A DNA stretch of 64,000 nt, taken from contig NZ_CP014619.1 of the NCBI RefSeq assembly GCF_002074055.1, forward strand, positions 3,009,002 through 3,073,001, written 5' to 3'. This document shows positions 41,830-50,323 of the stretch, in pieces (positions within the stretch are counted from its first letter, which is position 1; every line of letters starts with the position of its first letter). A program made the translations under genes and the position numbers. Below the pieces are notes generated by a model, which had not been told where the DNA came from, made no database searches, and saw only the letters and a program-made list of their open reading frames with translations. The stretch is from Frondihabitans sp. 762G35. GTDB taxonomy: Bacteria > Actinomycetota > Actinomycetes > Actinomycetales > Microbacteriaceae.

Positions 41830-42727
41830 GAGCAAGCTCCTCCTCGACCTCGAGGCGGGTCGAGCGGGCCTCGAACTCGCCGGTGCGGTACGCATCCGGC
41901 CGTCGATCGCGCAGGTGGTACATCCCGCCCCGCATGGCCGCGAAGGTCCCTTCGACGTCGATCTCGGCGACGGCCATGCCGGAGTCGAGGAGCGTCGTCG
42001 CGAGGATGTTCCCGCCCGGGTCGACCACCTTGGCGTTGCCGACGTAGCGGAGCGAGCCGAAGGTGCCGGCCTGGTTCGACGCCAGCCAGAACACCTGGTT
42101 GTCGAGGGCTCGGGAGACGTCGAAGAGGTTGAAGCGGTAGGTCCAGCGGTCGTCCTGGAGGTTCTCCGCGGTCGCGGTCCGCGCGGCGGGCCACGCGGAC
42201 ATGCTGACGATGATCTCGGCCCCGTCGAGGGCGAGCGACCTGGCCGCCTCCGGGAACGCCTTGTCGTAGCAGATCTGCATCCCCACGCGGCCGACGGGGG
42301 TGTCGAACGCCTCGTAGACGTCCCCGGCCGAGTAGGACATGTTCTCGCCGAGGGGCTGGTGGACCTTCCGGTAGGAGCCGTAGATCCGCGAGCCGTCGAG
42401 ACACACCGCGGCGTTGTACCGGGTCGCGCCGTCGTCGGCCAGCTCGCAGAAGCCGATGCACACGACCAGGTCGCCCACCAGCTCCTGCAGCCGCCGGATC
42501 TCGGGACCGTCGAGCGAGATGGCCGGTGGGAGCGAGCGGGTCGTGTTCTTGATCGTGTCGCCGTGGTTGCCGAGCGACGAGAGGTAGCCGCCGATCGCGG
42601 CCTCGGGGAGGACGAGGAACTGCACGCCCCGGCCGCGCGCCTCGGCGACGAGCTCGGCGATCAGGTCGTAGTTCTGGTCGAGGTCTCGCGTGAAGTTCGC
42701 GGAGACGGCGGCGACGGTGATGGCCAT
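41822..42727 (-). CDS. nitC: Nit6803-family nitrilase (NitC of Nit1C)
   Basis: A 301-residue carbon-nitrogen hydrolase with an intact triad: E42 in FLVLPEAAIGGYLSSLG, K121 in GSYRKVHQPLGE and C153 in GMQICYDKAFPEAARSLA. Nit6803-type enzymes hydrolyse nitriles to acid and ammonia. The Nit1C cluster is linked to growth on cyanide as nitrogen source in pseudomonads and to nitrogen starvation in Synechocystis. First gene of the leftward operon, 72 bases from a GlnR-type box. Confidence 0.94.
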   Translation of the reverse strand: MAITVAAVSANFTRDLDQNYDLIAELVAEARGRGVQFLVLPEAAIGGYLSSLGNHGDTIKNTTRSLPPAISLDGPEIRRLQELVGDLVVCIGFCELADDGATRYNAAVCLDGSRIYGSYRKVHQPLGENMSYSAGDVYEAFDTPVGRVGMQICYDKAFPEAARSLALDGAEIIVSMSAWPAARTATAENLQDDRWTYRFNLFDVSRALDNQVFWLASNQAGTFGSLRYVGNAKVVDPGGNILATTLLDSGMAVAEIDVEGTFAAMRGGMYHLRDRRPDAYRTGEFEARSTRLEVEEELAHA

Positions 42728-42798
42728 CGGGGCTCCTTGCGGTCGGGGACGGACGGGCGCCGCAGGGCCTGCGGTGCCTCCAGTGAACGTCAGGACGT

Positions 42799-42814
42799 GT
42801 TTCCGATTGGTTAC
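42799..42814 (-). promoter_or_regulatory. GlnR-type box in the Nit1C divergent promoter region
   Basis: On the minus strand GTAAC, six bases, GAAAC: an exact match to the a-site/b-site pair (GTnAC-N6-GAAAC) of actinobacterial GlnR boxes. A further GAAAC lies upstream in 11-base register (42831-42835) with a poor element between. Sits 72 bases before the nitrilase ATG and 133 bases before the MSMEG_0572 gene, so it could control both arms under nitrogen limitation. Confidence 0.55.
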
Positions 42815-42947
42815 AGCGGGAATAAGAGATGGTTTCGGCGGGAAGCTGCAACGAGACCGAAACGAGACAGCAACAAACGCGACCAAGACTCGAATCACCA
42901 GCGAGACCTCAGAGCACCTCACGACCTTCCCTCCAAGGAGCACCCTC

Positions 42948-43478
42948 ATGAGCGACATCGACATCGACCAGCAGATCATCGACAACAGCGAGAAATCGCG
43001 CGCGGAGATCGCCCACCCCTCGATGCCCAAGGGCTCGAACATGTACGGCTCGACCAAGATCTTCCCCGACTACACGGCCACGAAGGACGAGTACTACTTC
43101 CAACTCGTGCACGGCATCGCCCACGAGTCGTCGGTCTCGTTCGTCGCCACGCTCCAGGCCATCCGCGCCCTCCGCAAGGGCTTCACCTCGGTGCTCTACT
43201 TCTACGGCCCCGGCTCGATGAACTGCATCGCCAACCGCGGCTTCCCGACGACGGGTGCCGACGGGTTCCCCGGCGAGAACAACATCAACAACGCGCTCGA
43301 GACCTTCATCAAGGAGGGCGGCACGGTGTTCTGCTGCCGCTTCGGCCTCGCTCTCCACGGCAACCGCGAGGAGGACCTCATCGAGGGCGTGATCCCCGCG
43401 CACCCGCTCGACGTGCAGGACGCCGTCATCCACTACGCGCGCAAGGGCGCGATCATCAACAGCACCTACATGGTCTGA
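42948..43478 (+). CDS. nitB: MSMEG_0572/Sll0783-family nitrogen starvation response protein
   Basis: A 176-residue protein starting at ATG with AAGGAG seven bases upstream. Diagnostic segments: GSNMYGSTKIFPDYTATKDE, FYGPGSMNCIANRGFPTTGA, GENNINNALETFIKEGGTVF and VIHYARKGAIINSTYMV. In Synechocystis, sll0783 is strongly induced by nitrogen starvation and affects polyhydroxybutyrate formation. Fold and reaction unknown. First gene of the rightward Nit1C arm. Confidence 0.95.
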   Translation: MSDIDIDQQIIDNSEKSRAEIAHPSMPKGSNMYGSTKIFPDYTATKDEYYFQLVHGIAHESSVSFVATLQAIRALRKGFTSVLYFYGPGSMNCIANRGFPTTGADGFPGENNINNALETFIKEGGTVFCCRFGLALHGNREEDLIEGVIPAHPLDVQDAVIHYARKGAIINSTYMV

Positions 43479-43491
43479 GACCGGGGCGCTG

Positions 43492-44565
43492 ATGACGATC
43501 ACGAACGGCGGGGCCCTCTCGACCCGGGTCGACATCGCGATCCGCGGGATCCGGGTGGCGGCTCCGGTGCACCGGGAGGGCGGGGCGGGGCCGAGCGACG
43601 ACGGCCACGTCCTGTTCCAGGGCATGCAGTCGGCGATCCCCGTCGACCAGAACAGTCCGTACCTCGTCGACGACGGGAAGCTCCTGCTCGACGGCGAGGA
43701 CACCGGCCTCGAGGTGTCGCCGGTCGACCGGCCCCGCTTCTACGACCTGGCCACTGCCGACGGCGTCTCCTACGAGAAGATCGCGCGGCTCCACGGCGCC
43801 AAGGTGCTGGCGACCACGGTCGTCCAGACCTGCATCCGGTACGACCCCGCTGAACGGTGCCGCTTCTGCTCGATCGAGGAGTCGCTGCGCTCGGGAGCCA
43901 CCGTCGCGGTCAAGACACCCACGATGATCGCCGAGGTCGCGGAGGCCGCCTGGCGCCTCGACGGCGTCGAGCAGATGGTCATGACCACGGGGACGTCCAA
44001 CGGACGGGATCGGGGCGCCACCCACCTCGCCCGGTGCGTCCGCGCCGTCAAGCGGGCGGTGCCGGACCTCATGATCCAGGTGCAGTGCGAACCGCCCGCC
44101 GACCTCCGCACCATCACGGACCTGTACGAGGCGGGCGCCCGCTCGATCGGCATCCACGTCGAGTCGATGGACGACCGCGTCCGGCGCCGCTGGATGCCGG
44201 GTAAGTCCCGGGTCCCGCTCGATGAGTACCGGGCCGCCTGGCGCGAGGCCGTGCGCGTCTTCGGACGCAACCAGGTGTCGACCTACCTGCTCGTCGGGCT
44301 GGGCGAGGACCCCGACGAGATGGTCGACTCCGCCCGCGAGCTGATCGAGATGGGCGTCTACCCGTTCGTCGTGCCGTTCCGCCCGCTCCAGGGGACGCTC
44401 GCGACCGACGTGGACGGCGCCACCGCCCCCGGGCGGTCCGTGCTGCACGACATCACGGTGCGCGTCTCGGAAGCGCTCGTCGCCGCCGGCATGCGCGGCT
44501 CCGACCAGAAGGCAGGATGCGCGGCCTGCGGCGCCTGCTCCGCTCTCCAGACGGCCGGGGGCTGA
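43492..44565 (+). CDS. nitD: MSMEG_0568-family radical SAM enzyme
   Basis: A 357-residue protein. The Fe-S motif is C114-x8-C123-x2-C126 (TCIRYDPAERCRFCS), not the canonical C-x3-C-x2-C; nearby segments (VEQMVMTTGTSNGRDRGATH, IQVQCEPPADLRTITDLYEA) fit a radical SAM barrel. The C-terminus has three more Cys (CAACGAC), possibly a second cluster. It corresponds to NitD. Expected to carry out a radical rearrangement or C-N/C-C chemistry on the pathway substrate. Lies 13 bases after the MSMEG_0572 gene and 1 base before the next gene. Confidence 0.93.
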   Translation: MTITNGGALSTRVDIAIRGIRVAAPVHREGGAGPSDDGHVLFQGMQSAIPVDQNSPYLVDDGKLLLDGEDTGLEVSPVDRPRFYDLATADGVSYEKIARLHGAKVLATTVVQTCIRYDPAERCRFCSIEESLRSGATVAVKTPTMIAEVAEAAWRLDGVEQMVMTTGTSNGRDRGATHLARCVRAVKRAVPDLMIQVQCEPPADLRTITDLYEAGARSIGIHVESMDDRVRRRWMPGKSRVPLDEYRAAWREAVRVFGRNQVSTYLLVGLGEDPDEMVDSARELIEMGVYPFVVPFRPLQGTLATDVDGATAPGRSVLHDITVRVSEALVAAGMRGSDQKAGCAACGACSALQTAGG

Positions 44566-44566
44566 C

Positions 44567-46000
44567 GTGACCCTGATCGACGTGCCGGCGCTCATGGGGC
44601 AGGCACCCGCCCGCCCGGCCCCCGCCCTCGAGTTCCTGGTCGTGCGGGCCGACGCCGCCGACGTCGCGGCCTATCGCCGCCTCCGGCACGACGCCTTCGT
44701 CGACGAGCAGGGCCTCTTCGCGGGCACCGACCGCGATGGGCTGGACGACGATCCGCGCACCGTGGTGCTCGTCGCCCGGGCATCCGGCGGGACCGTCGTC
44801 GGGGGCGTGCGGATCGCTCCCGCGACCCCGCGGGACATCGGCTGGTGGACCGGCAGCCGACTCGTCGTCGCCCCCTCCGCCCGGAGCGCGGCCGGCATCG
44901 GGTCGGCCCTGGTCAGCGCCGCCAGCGCCCTCGCGGAGCAGCTCGGCGTGATCCGGTTCGACGCGACGGTGCAGACGCGGTCGTCGGTCCTGTTCCGGCG
45001 CCTCGGCTGGCAGGAGACGGGGTCCACCGTCGTCGGAGGCGTCGACCACCTCACCATGCGCTGGCCGATCGACCGCTACCAGCGCCTCGTCGACGCAACC
45101 AAGGCGCACCTCGCGGTGCTCCTCGAACCGCACTCGGCCTGTGGCGACGCGGCCGACGCGTCGCTCGGCGGCCCCGGCTGGGTCGGCGACGACGGGGCTC
45201 CCGTACCCGGGACGGACGTCATCGCCGCGTGCGACGCGATCCTGCCCTCCATGGTCGAGCGCGACCCGGAGTGGGCCGGCTGGTGCGGCGTGCTCGTCAA
45301 CGTCAACGACCTCACCGCCATGGGCGCCACGGCCACCGGACTCCTCGACGCCGTCGCGGGTCGCGACGCGGCGTTCGTGCGCCGCGTGATGTCGGGTCTC
45401 CGGAAGGCGTCCGCCGCCTGGGGCATCCCGATCCTCGGCGGCCACACGCAGGTCGGAGTCCCCGCGTCGCTCACGGTCACCGCCCTCGGGCGCACGTCGC
45501 ACCCCGTCCCCGGCGGCGGCGGACGCTTCGGCGATCGGCTCTCGCTCACCGCGGACCTCGCGGGCGACTGGCGCGTCGGACACCACGGCTCCCAGTGGAA
45601 CTCCACCGAGATCCGCCGATCCTCCGAGCTGCAGGAGCTCGCGGCCACCGTCGCGAGAGCCCGCCCCGCCGCCGCCAAGGACGTCAGCATGGCCGGCCTC
45701 GTCGGTACGGCCGGGATGCTCGCCGAGGCCAGCGGCTACGGCGCGGTGATCGACGTCGACGCGGTCCCGGCTCCGGCGTCGGCGGCCCTGGGCGACTGGC
45801 TCTCCTGCTTCCCCGGCTTCGCGATGCTCACCGCGGACCGTCCCGGGCGGTCGCGCATGGCGTCGGAGCTGGCGGCCACGGCCGAGATGGGGTCTCTGAC
45901 CCTGGAGCGGGGCGTCCGCCTGCGGTGGCCCGACGGCGTCGAGACGGCGGCCGTCGAGGGGACCGTGACCGGGCTCGGGGTGGCGGGGGTCGCGCGCTAG
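44567..46000 (+). CDS. MSMEG_0567/Sll0786-family fused GNAT acetyltransferase and AIR synthase-like protein
   Basis: A 477-residue two-domain protein starting at GTG. Residues 20-165 form a GNAT N-acyltransferase (YRRLRHDAFVDEQGLFAGTD, then SARSAAGIGSALVSAASALA with the acetyl-CoA loop). Residues 170-470 resemble AIR synthase/PurM-type ATP-binding proteins (AILPSMVERDPEWAGWCGVL, GILGGHTQ-like segment WGIPILGGHTQVG, KDVSMAGLVGTAGMLAEASG). In other hosts these are separate genes nitE and nitF; here one chain. Suggests acyl transfer coupled to ATP-driven activation of the same intermediate. Confidence 0.92.
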   Translation: MTLIDVPALMGQAPARPAPALEFLVVRADAADVAAYRRLRHDAFVDEQGLFAGTDRDGLDDDPRTVVLVARASGGTVVGGVRIAPATPRDIGWWTGSRLVVAPSARSAAGIGSALVSAASALAEQLGVIRFDATVQTRSSVLFRRLGWQETGSTVVGGVDHLTMRWPIDRYQRLVDATKAHLAVLLEPHSACGDAADASLGGPGWVGDDGAPVPGTDVIAACDAILPSMVERDPEWAGWCGVLVNVNDLTAMGATATGLLDAVAGRDAAFVRRVMSGLRKASAAWGIPILGGHTQVGVPASLTVTALGRTSHPVPGGGGRFGDRLSLTADLAGDWRVGHHGSQWNSTEIRRSSELQELAATVARARPAAAKDVSMAGLVGTAGMLAEASGYGAVIDVDAVPAPASAALGDWLSCFPGFAMLTADRPGRSRMASELAATAEMGSLTLERGVRLRWPDGVETAAVEGTVTGLGVAGVAR

Positions 46001-46093
46001 ACGGAGCTGGCGGGCACCGGGCCCTTGGCGGGCGGTCGTAGGATTCGTCCGCACCGTTCGTCGGACGGGACGCCCCCAAGAGAGAGGTCGAGA

Positions 46094-46951
46094 GTGCTGG
46101 CTGCCGCAGGAATCCCTTCTCCACCCATCAGCTTCGTCCAGGTCGGCCCGCTGACGGTCCACTTCTACGCTCTCTGCCTCCTCGTCGGGATGATCATCGC
46201 CGTCGCGGTCACCAACCGGCGGCTCGTCCGGCGAGGCGTCGAATCCGGCAAGGTCATCGACATCGCCCTCTGGACGATCCCGATCGGCCTCGTGGGCGGC
46301 CGGCTCTACCACGTCGTCACGCACCCGACCGATTACTTCGCCGCCGGCGACAACCTCTGGAACATCTTCGCGATCTGGGAGGGCGGACTCGCCATCTTCG
46401 GGTCGATCCTCTTCGGGACCATCGGCACCTACATCGGCTGCCGCCGGGCCGGGGTCCGCTTCCTGACCTTCGCCGACGCCCTGGCCCCCGGGCTGCTCCT
46501 CGCGCAGGCCTTCGGCCGGCTCGGCAACTACTTCAACCAGGAGCTCTACGGCAGCCCGACGACGCTGCCGTGGGGGCTCCAGATCAGTTCGAGCAGCCCC
46601 GCCTACCCGCCGAACACCCCGCCCGGGACCCTGTTCCAGCCGCTGTTCCTCTACGAGATGATCTGGAACATCGGCGGCGCGCTCCTGCTGATCTTCCTCC
46701 TCGAGCGCCGTTTCGCGTTCCACCGCGGACAGGCGATCGGCTTCTACTTCCTCTGGTACGGAGCCGCCCGGGCCGTCCTCGAGTCGATGCGCGACGACCC
46801 CACGGAGTTCTACTTCGCCGGCCTCAAGATCAACGAGGACGTCGCCATCCTGGCCGCCGTGGTCGGCCTCGTCCTGATCCTCGTCTGCCGTCGACGGCAG
46901 CCCGTCGCGCTTCCGGAGCCCGTGACGGCAGCGCGCGCGGGGGTGTCGTGA
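46094..46951 (+). CDS. lgt: Prolipoprotein diacylglyceryl transferase
   Basis: A 285-residue membrane enzyme that adds diacylglycerol to the lipobox Cys of prolipoproteins. Seven membrane segments; signature AQAFGRLGNYFNQELYG with the essential Arg and Asn, and GGRLYHVVTHP. GTG start after GAGAGGTCGAGA. Whether this is the only lgt in the genome cannot be seen; its place beside the Nit1C cluster is not the usual trp-operon neighbourhood, so it may be a second copy. Confidence 0.94.
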   Translation: MLAAAGIPSPPISFVQVGPLTVHFYALCLLVGMIIAVAVTNRRLVRRGVESGKVIDIALWTIPIGLVGGRLYHVVTHPTDYFAAGDNLWNIFAIWEGGLAIFGSILFGTIGTYIGCRRAGVRFLTFADALAPGLLLAQAFGRLGNYFNQELYGSPTTLPWGLQISSSSPAYPPNTPPGTLFQPLFLYEMIWNIGGALLLIFLLERRFAFHRGQAIGFYFLWYGAARAVLESMRDDPTEFYFAGLKINEDVAILAAVVGLVLILVCRRRQPVALPEPVTAARAGVS

Positions 46952-47853
46952 CCGAAGCCGTCCCCGATCTCGTCACGCTGCGCATCCTGGCGGCCATCGG
47001 AGCGACGGGCACATTCGGACGCGCCGCGGAGAGCGTCGGCCTGTCGCAGCAGGCCGCGTCGTCGCGGATCCGGGCTGCCGAGAGCCTGCTCGGCTTCACC
47101 CTCGTCGACCGGACACCGCAGGGGTCGGCGCTCACTCCTCGGGGCCGGCTCGTGGCGGAGTGGGCCGCGCCCGTCCTCGAGGCCGCCGACCACCTGGCCC
47201 TCTCGCTCCGGTCCCTGCGACCGTCGGCGAGCGCCGTGCTCACCGTCGCGGCGAGCCAGACGATCGCGGAGCACTTCCTGCCGCGCTGGATGGCCGCTTT
47301 CCAGGAGCGTGCCGGAGCCGGTGCCACGCTCCGACTCGCCTCCGGCAACTCCGCGTTCGTCATCGACCAGGTGCGTCGGGGCGAGGCCGCCATCGGCCTC
47401 ATCGAGACGCCGGAGATCCCGAACGACCTGGCCTCGGCGACGATCCGCGAGGACTCCCTGGTCGTGGTGGTCTCGCCGCAGCACCCCTGGGCCGCCCGCG
47501 CGGAGCCCCTCGCCGCCGCGGAGCTCGCCGCCACTCCGCTGATCGTGAGGGAGGCCGGATCGGGAACGAGGCGGACCCTCGAACTCGCGCTGAACGCCCT
47601 GGGGCAGGAGCAGCCGATGCCCGAGCCCCGCGCCGTCCTCTCGACGACCAGCGCGATCCGGGCCGCCGTCGCAGCCGGTGTCGCCCCGGCGGTCGTGAGT
47701 CTCGCCACCGTCGAGGACGACCTTGCCCGGGGCATCCTGCGCCGTGTCCCCGTCACCGGTCTCGCGCTCACCCGACCGCTGACGGCCCTCTGGCGACGCT
47801 CGCTACCGCTGCCTCCCCTCGCCGAGGATCTCTTCGCGACCCTCCGGGCCTGA
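46948..47853 (+). CDS. LysR-family transcriptional regulator
   Basis: A 301-residue LysR regulator: helix-turn-helix ATGTFGRAAESVGLSQQAAS and recognition helix ESLLGFTLVDRTPQGSALTP, then a two-lobe effector domain (LTVAASQTIAEHFLPRWMAA, LIVREAGSGTRRTLELAL). Such regulators next to yeiH are YeiE/CmbR-like and sense sulfur or other small ligands. GTG overlaps the lgt stop. Immediately precedes the transporter gene it probably controls. Confidence 0.92.
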   Translation: MTEAVPDLVTLRILAAIGATGTFGRAAESVGLSQQAASSRIRAAESLLGFTLVDRTPQGSALTPRGRLVAEWAAPVLEAADHLALSLRSLRPSASAVLTVAASQTIAEHFLPRWMAAFQERAGAGATLRLASGNSAFVIDQVRRGEAAIGLIETPEIPNDLASATIREDSLVVVVSPQHPWAARAEPLAAAELAATPLIVREAGSGTRRTLELALNALGQEQPMPEPRAVLSTTSAIRAAVAAGVAPAVVSLATVEDDLARGILRRVPVTGLALTRPLTALWRRSLPLPPLAEDLFATLRA

Positions 47854-47866
47854 CCGAGGGTCGGCG

Positions 47867-47887
47867 GTCACAACGGCCCGTTGTGAC
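47867..47887. promoter_or_regulatory. Perfect palindrome between lysR and yeiH
   Basis: GTCACAACG-GCC-CGTTGTGAC: 9-base perfect arms around three bases, located between the regulator stop and the transporter start. A LysR dimer site (T-N11-A type) is the likely reading; as a hairpin its 3-base loop and lack of T run make a terminator less likely. Confidence 0.5.
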
Positions 47888-47940
47888 GCCACAGCGGGGT
47901 GACCGTTCCGCCCGCGGACGCGCGCGACGACCATGGGGGC

Positions 47941-49017
47941 ATGACCGAGCGCACCTCCTCCACCGCGACCGCGAGCCCCGCCCCGGGCACCGGTTTCTCC
48001 GCCAGACTCCCCGGCCTGGGCCTCGCCCTCGGGATCGCGATCGTCGCGACCGTCGTCGGCCGCTTCGTCCCGCTCGTCGGCGCCCCGGTGACGGCGATCG
48101 TCCTCGGCGTGGCACTGGCGACGATCCGACGCCCCGGCGCCCGGTTCGCGCCCGGGATCACGACGGCGAGCAAGTTCATCCTGCAGCTCTCCGTCGTGGT
48201 GCTCGGCTCTCAACTCTCCCTCGCGGAGATCGGCCGCGTCGGCCTGGAATCGCTTCCGGTGATGCTCGGCACGCTGCTCGTCTGCGGGATAGCCGCCTAC
48301 CTCCTGGGGCGGGCCCTGGGCATCATCGGAGACCTCCGGACCCTGATCGGCGTCGGCACGGGGATCTGCGGCGCTTCGGCGATCGCGGCCGTGACGCCGG
48401 TGATCGGCGCGGTCAGCATCGACGTCGCCTACGCGATCTCGACGATCTTCCTCTTCAACGTCGCGGCGGTCCTGCTCTTCCCCGTCCTCGGCCACGCCCT
48501 GGGACTCAGCCAGCACGCCTTCGGTCTCTTCGCGGGCACCGCGGTCAACGACATGTCCTCCGTCGTCGCCACCGCCACCACCTACGGGCCGGCCGCGACG
48601 CAGTTCGCCGTCGTCGTCAAGCTCGTCCGGACCCTCATGATCATCCCGATCGCCCTGCTTCTCTCGGCGTGGGCGGGACGCCGGATCAGCGGTCGCGAGG
48701 GCGGTGACCAGGTCGCCCTCGGAGGCGCCCCTCAGCGACGGAGGCCCAACGTCTTCCGCCTCGTCCCCTGGTTCCTGATCGGATTCGTCGTCGTGGCCGC
48801 AGCCAACTCCATTGGGCTCATCCCGCAGTCGACGCACGCCCCTCTCAGCGCGGTGTCGATCTTCCTCATCACCGTCGCCCTCGCCGCGATCGGGCTGTCG
48901 ACCGATCTCGCGGGGTTCCGGCGGGCAGGAGCACGACCCCTGCTCCTCGGCGGGCTGCTCTGGGTCGTCGTCTCGGTCACGAGCCTCGGCCTGCAGCTCG
49001 GCTTCGGTCTGACCTGA
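47941..49017 (+). CDS. YeiH/PSE-family transporter (putative sulfate exporter family)
   Basis: A 358-residue protein with about ten membrane segments; conserved GVGTGICGASAIAAVTPVIG and GLFAGTAVNDMSSVVATATT segments mark the UPF0324/YeiH family. Substrate is unsettled; family members have been linked to sulfate or sulfonate export. The ATG at 47941 is preferred, another lies three... codons upstream in a different context and adds little. Regulated presumably by the upstream LysR. Confidence 0.9.
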   Translation: MTERTSSTATASPAPGTGFSARLPGLGLALGIAIVATVVGRFVPLVGAPVTAIVLGVALATIRRPGARFAPGITTASKFILQLSVVVLGSQLSLAEIGRVGLESLPVMLGTLLVCGIAAYLLGRALGIIGDLRTLIGVGTGICGASAIAAVTPVIGAVSIDVAYAISTIFLFNVAAVLLFPVLGHALGLSQHAFGLFAGTAVNDMSSVVATATTYGPAATQFAVVVKLVRTLMIIPIALLLSAWAGRRISGREGGDQVALGGAPQRRRPNVFRLVPWFLIGFVVVAAANSIGLIPQSTHAPLSAVSIFLITVALAAIGLSTDLAGFRRAGARPLLLGGLLWVVVSVTSLGLQLGFGLT

Positions 49018-49093
49018 TCGCTCTCGCGCGGGGGACACACCCGATGGACAATGGACGGACACGACGACGACGAGTGGGAAGGGCGGGCACCGC

Positions 49094-50323
49094 ATGACCC
49101 GCGCACGACTGACCACGCCCCCGCGCGGCTGGAACAGCTGGGACGCCTTCGGCACGACCGTGACCGAGGAGGAGGTCCTCGACAACGCCCGCTGGATGCA
49201 CGACCACCTGCTCCCCGCCGACTGGGACACGATCGTGGTCGACATCCAGTGGGCCGAAGCGGTCACCGGGAGCCACGGCTACCGCCCCGTGTCCGAGCCG
49301 ACCCTCGACCATCACGGACGCCCGCAGCCCGCCGTGAACCGCTTCCCGTCGGCGGCCGACGGACGAGGATTCGGCCCGCTCGCCGGAGCCGTGCACGACC
49401 TGGGCCTCCGCTTCGGCGTGCACATGATGCGGGGCATCCCGCGGTCCGCCGTCGACGCGGGGCTCCCCGTCGCGGGCACCGACGTGACCGCCGATCGGAT
49501 TGCCGACCGCGACGCCTTCTGCACCTGGAACCCCGACAACTACGGGGTGGACCTCGATCATCCGGCCGGTCAGGCCTGGTACGACGGCCTCGTGGCGATG
49601 CTGGCCGGCTGGGGCGTCGACCTCATCAAGCTCGACGACGTCCTCTTCCCCTACCGCGAGCGCGACATCGAGGCGTACGCGCTGGCCATCGAGCGGTCGG
49701 GACGCGACATCGCCCTGAGCCTGTCGCCGGGGCGGCAGCTGTCGCTGGAGCGCGCGGAACACCTCGGTGCCCACGCCGACCTCTGGCGCGTGAGCGACGA
49801 CCTCTGGGACACCTGGGACGACCTCCGCGAGCAGTTCCAGCGCGCGGCACGCTGGGCCCCCTTCGCCGGCGACGGGCGCTGGCCCGACCTCGACATGCTG
49901 CCGCTCGGGCGCATCGGCATCCGGGCCGAGCGCGGCGACGACCGCCAGTCGCGGCTGACGCCGGACGAGCAGCGGAGCATGCTGACCCTCTGGGCGATCG
50001 CCCGGTCGCCGCTCTTCCTCGGCGGGCATCTGCCGGACACCCGACCGGAGCTGCTCGCCCTCCTGGCCGACCCGCTCCTGCAGCGCCTCAGCCAGGAGGG
50101 GTCAGGTCAGCGGGAGATCGTGCGCGACAGCGACTTCGTCGTCTGGCGAAGCAGGATCGGGTCGGAGACGGCCGTCGCTGTCTTCTCCCTCGCGGGGCCG
50201 CAGCGACTGACCTTCTCCCGCGGCGACCTCGGCCTCCCGACGTCCGACGGGACGGCACCGGTGACCGTCGACGTCGCGGAGCACGGCGTCGAGCTGCTGC
50301 TCTTCGGGCCGGGCGCGGAGTAG
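49094..50323 (+). CDS. Alpha-galactosidase-like glycoside hydrolase (GH27/clan D)
   Basis: A 409-residue cytosolic protein without signal peptide: GWNSWDAFGTTVTEEEVLDN, the clan-D start; VDIQWAEAVTG; LIKLDDVLFPY with the likely nucleophile Asp; and WRVSDDLWDTWDDL with the likely acid/base Asp; SPLFLGGHLPDTRPELLALL. Removes terminal alpha-linked galactose or a related sugar from oligosaccharides or inositol glycosides such as galactinol; the last idea is inference from the nearby inositol operon. Confidence 0.88.
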   Translation: MTRARLTTPPRGWNSWDAFGTTVTEEEVLDNARWMHDHLLPADWDTIVVDIQWAEAVTGSHGYRPVSEPTLDHHGRPQPAVNRFPSAADGRGFGPLAGAVHDLGLRFGVHMMRGIPRSAVDAGLPVAGTDVTADRIADRDAFCTWNPDNYGVDLDHPAGQAWYDGLVAMLAGWGVDLIKLDDVLFPYRERDIEAYALAIERSGRDIALSLSPGRQLSLERAEHLGAHADLWRVSDDLWDTWDDLREQFQRAARWAPFAGDGRWPDLDMLPLGRIGIRAERGDDRQSRLTPDEQRSMLTLWAIARSPLFLGGHLPDTRPELLALLADPLLQRLSQEGSGQREIVRDSDFVVWRSRIGSETAVAVFSLAGPQRLTFSRGDLGLPTSDGTAPVTVDVAEHGVELLLFGPGAE

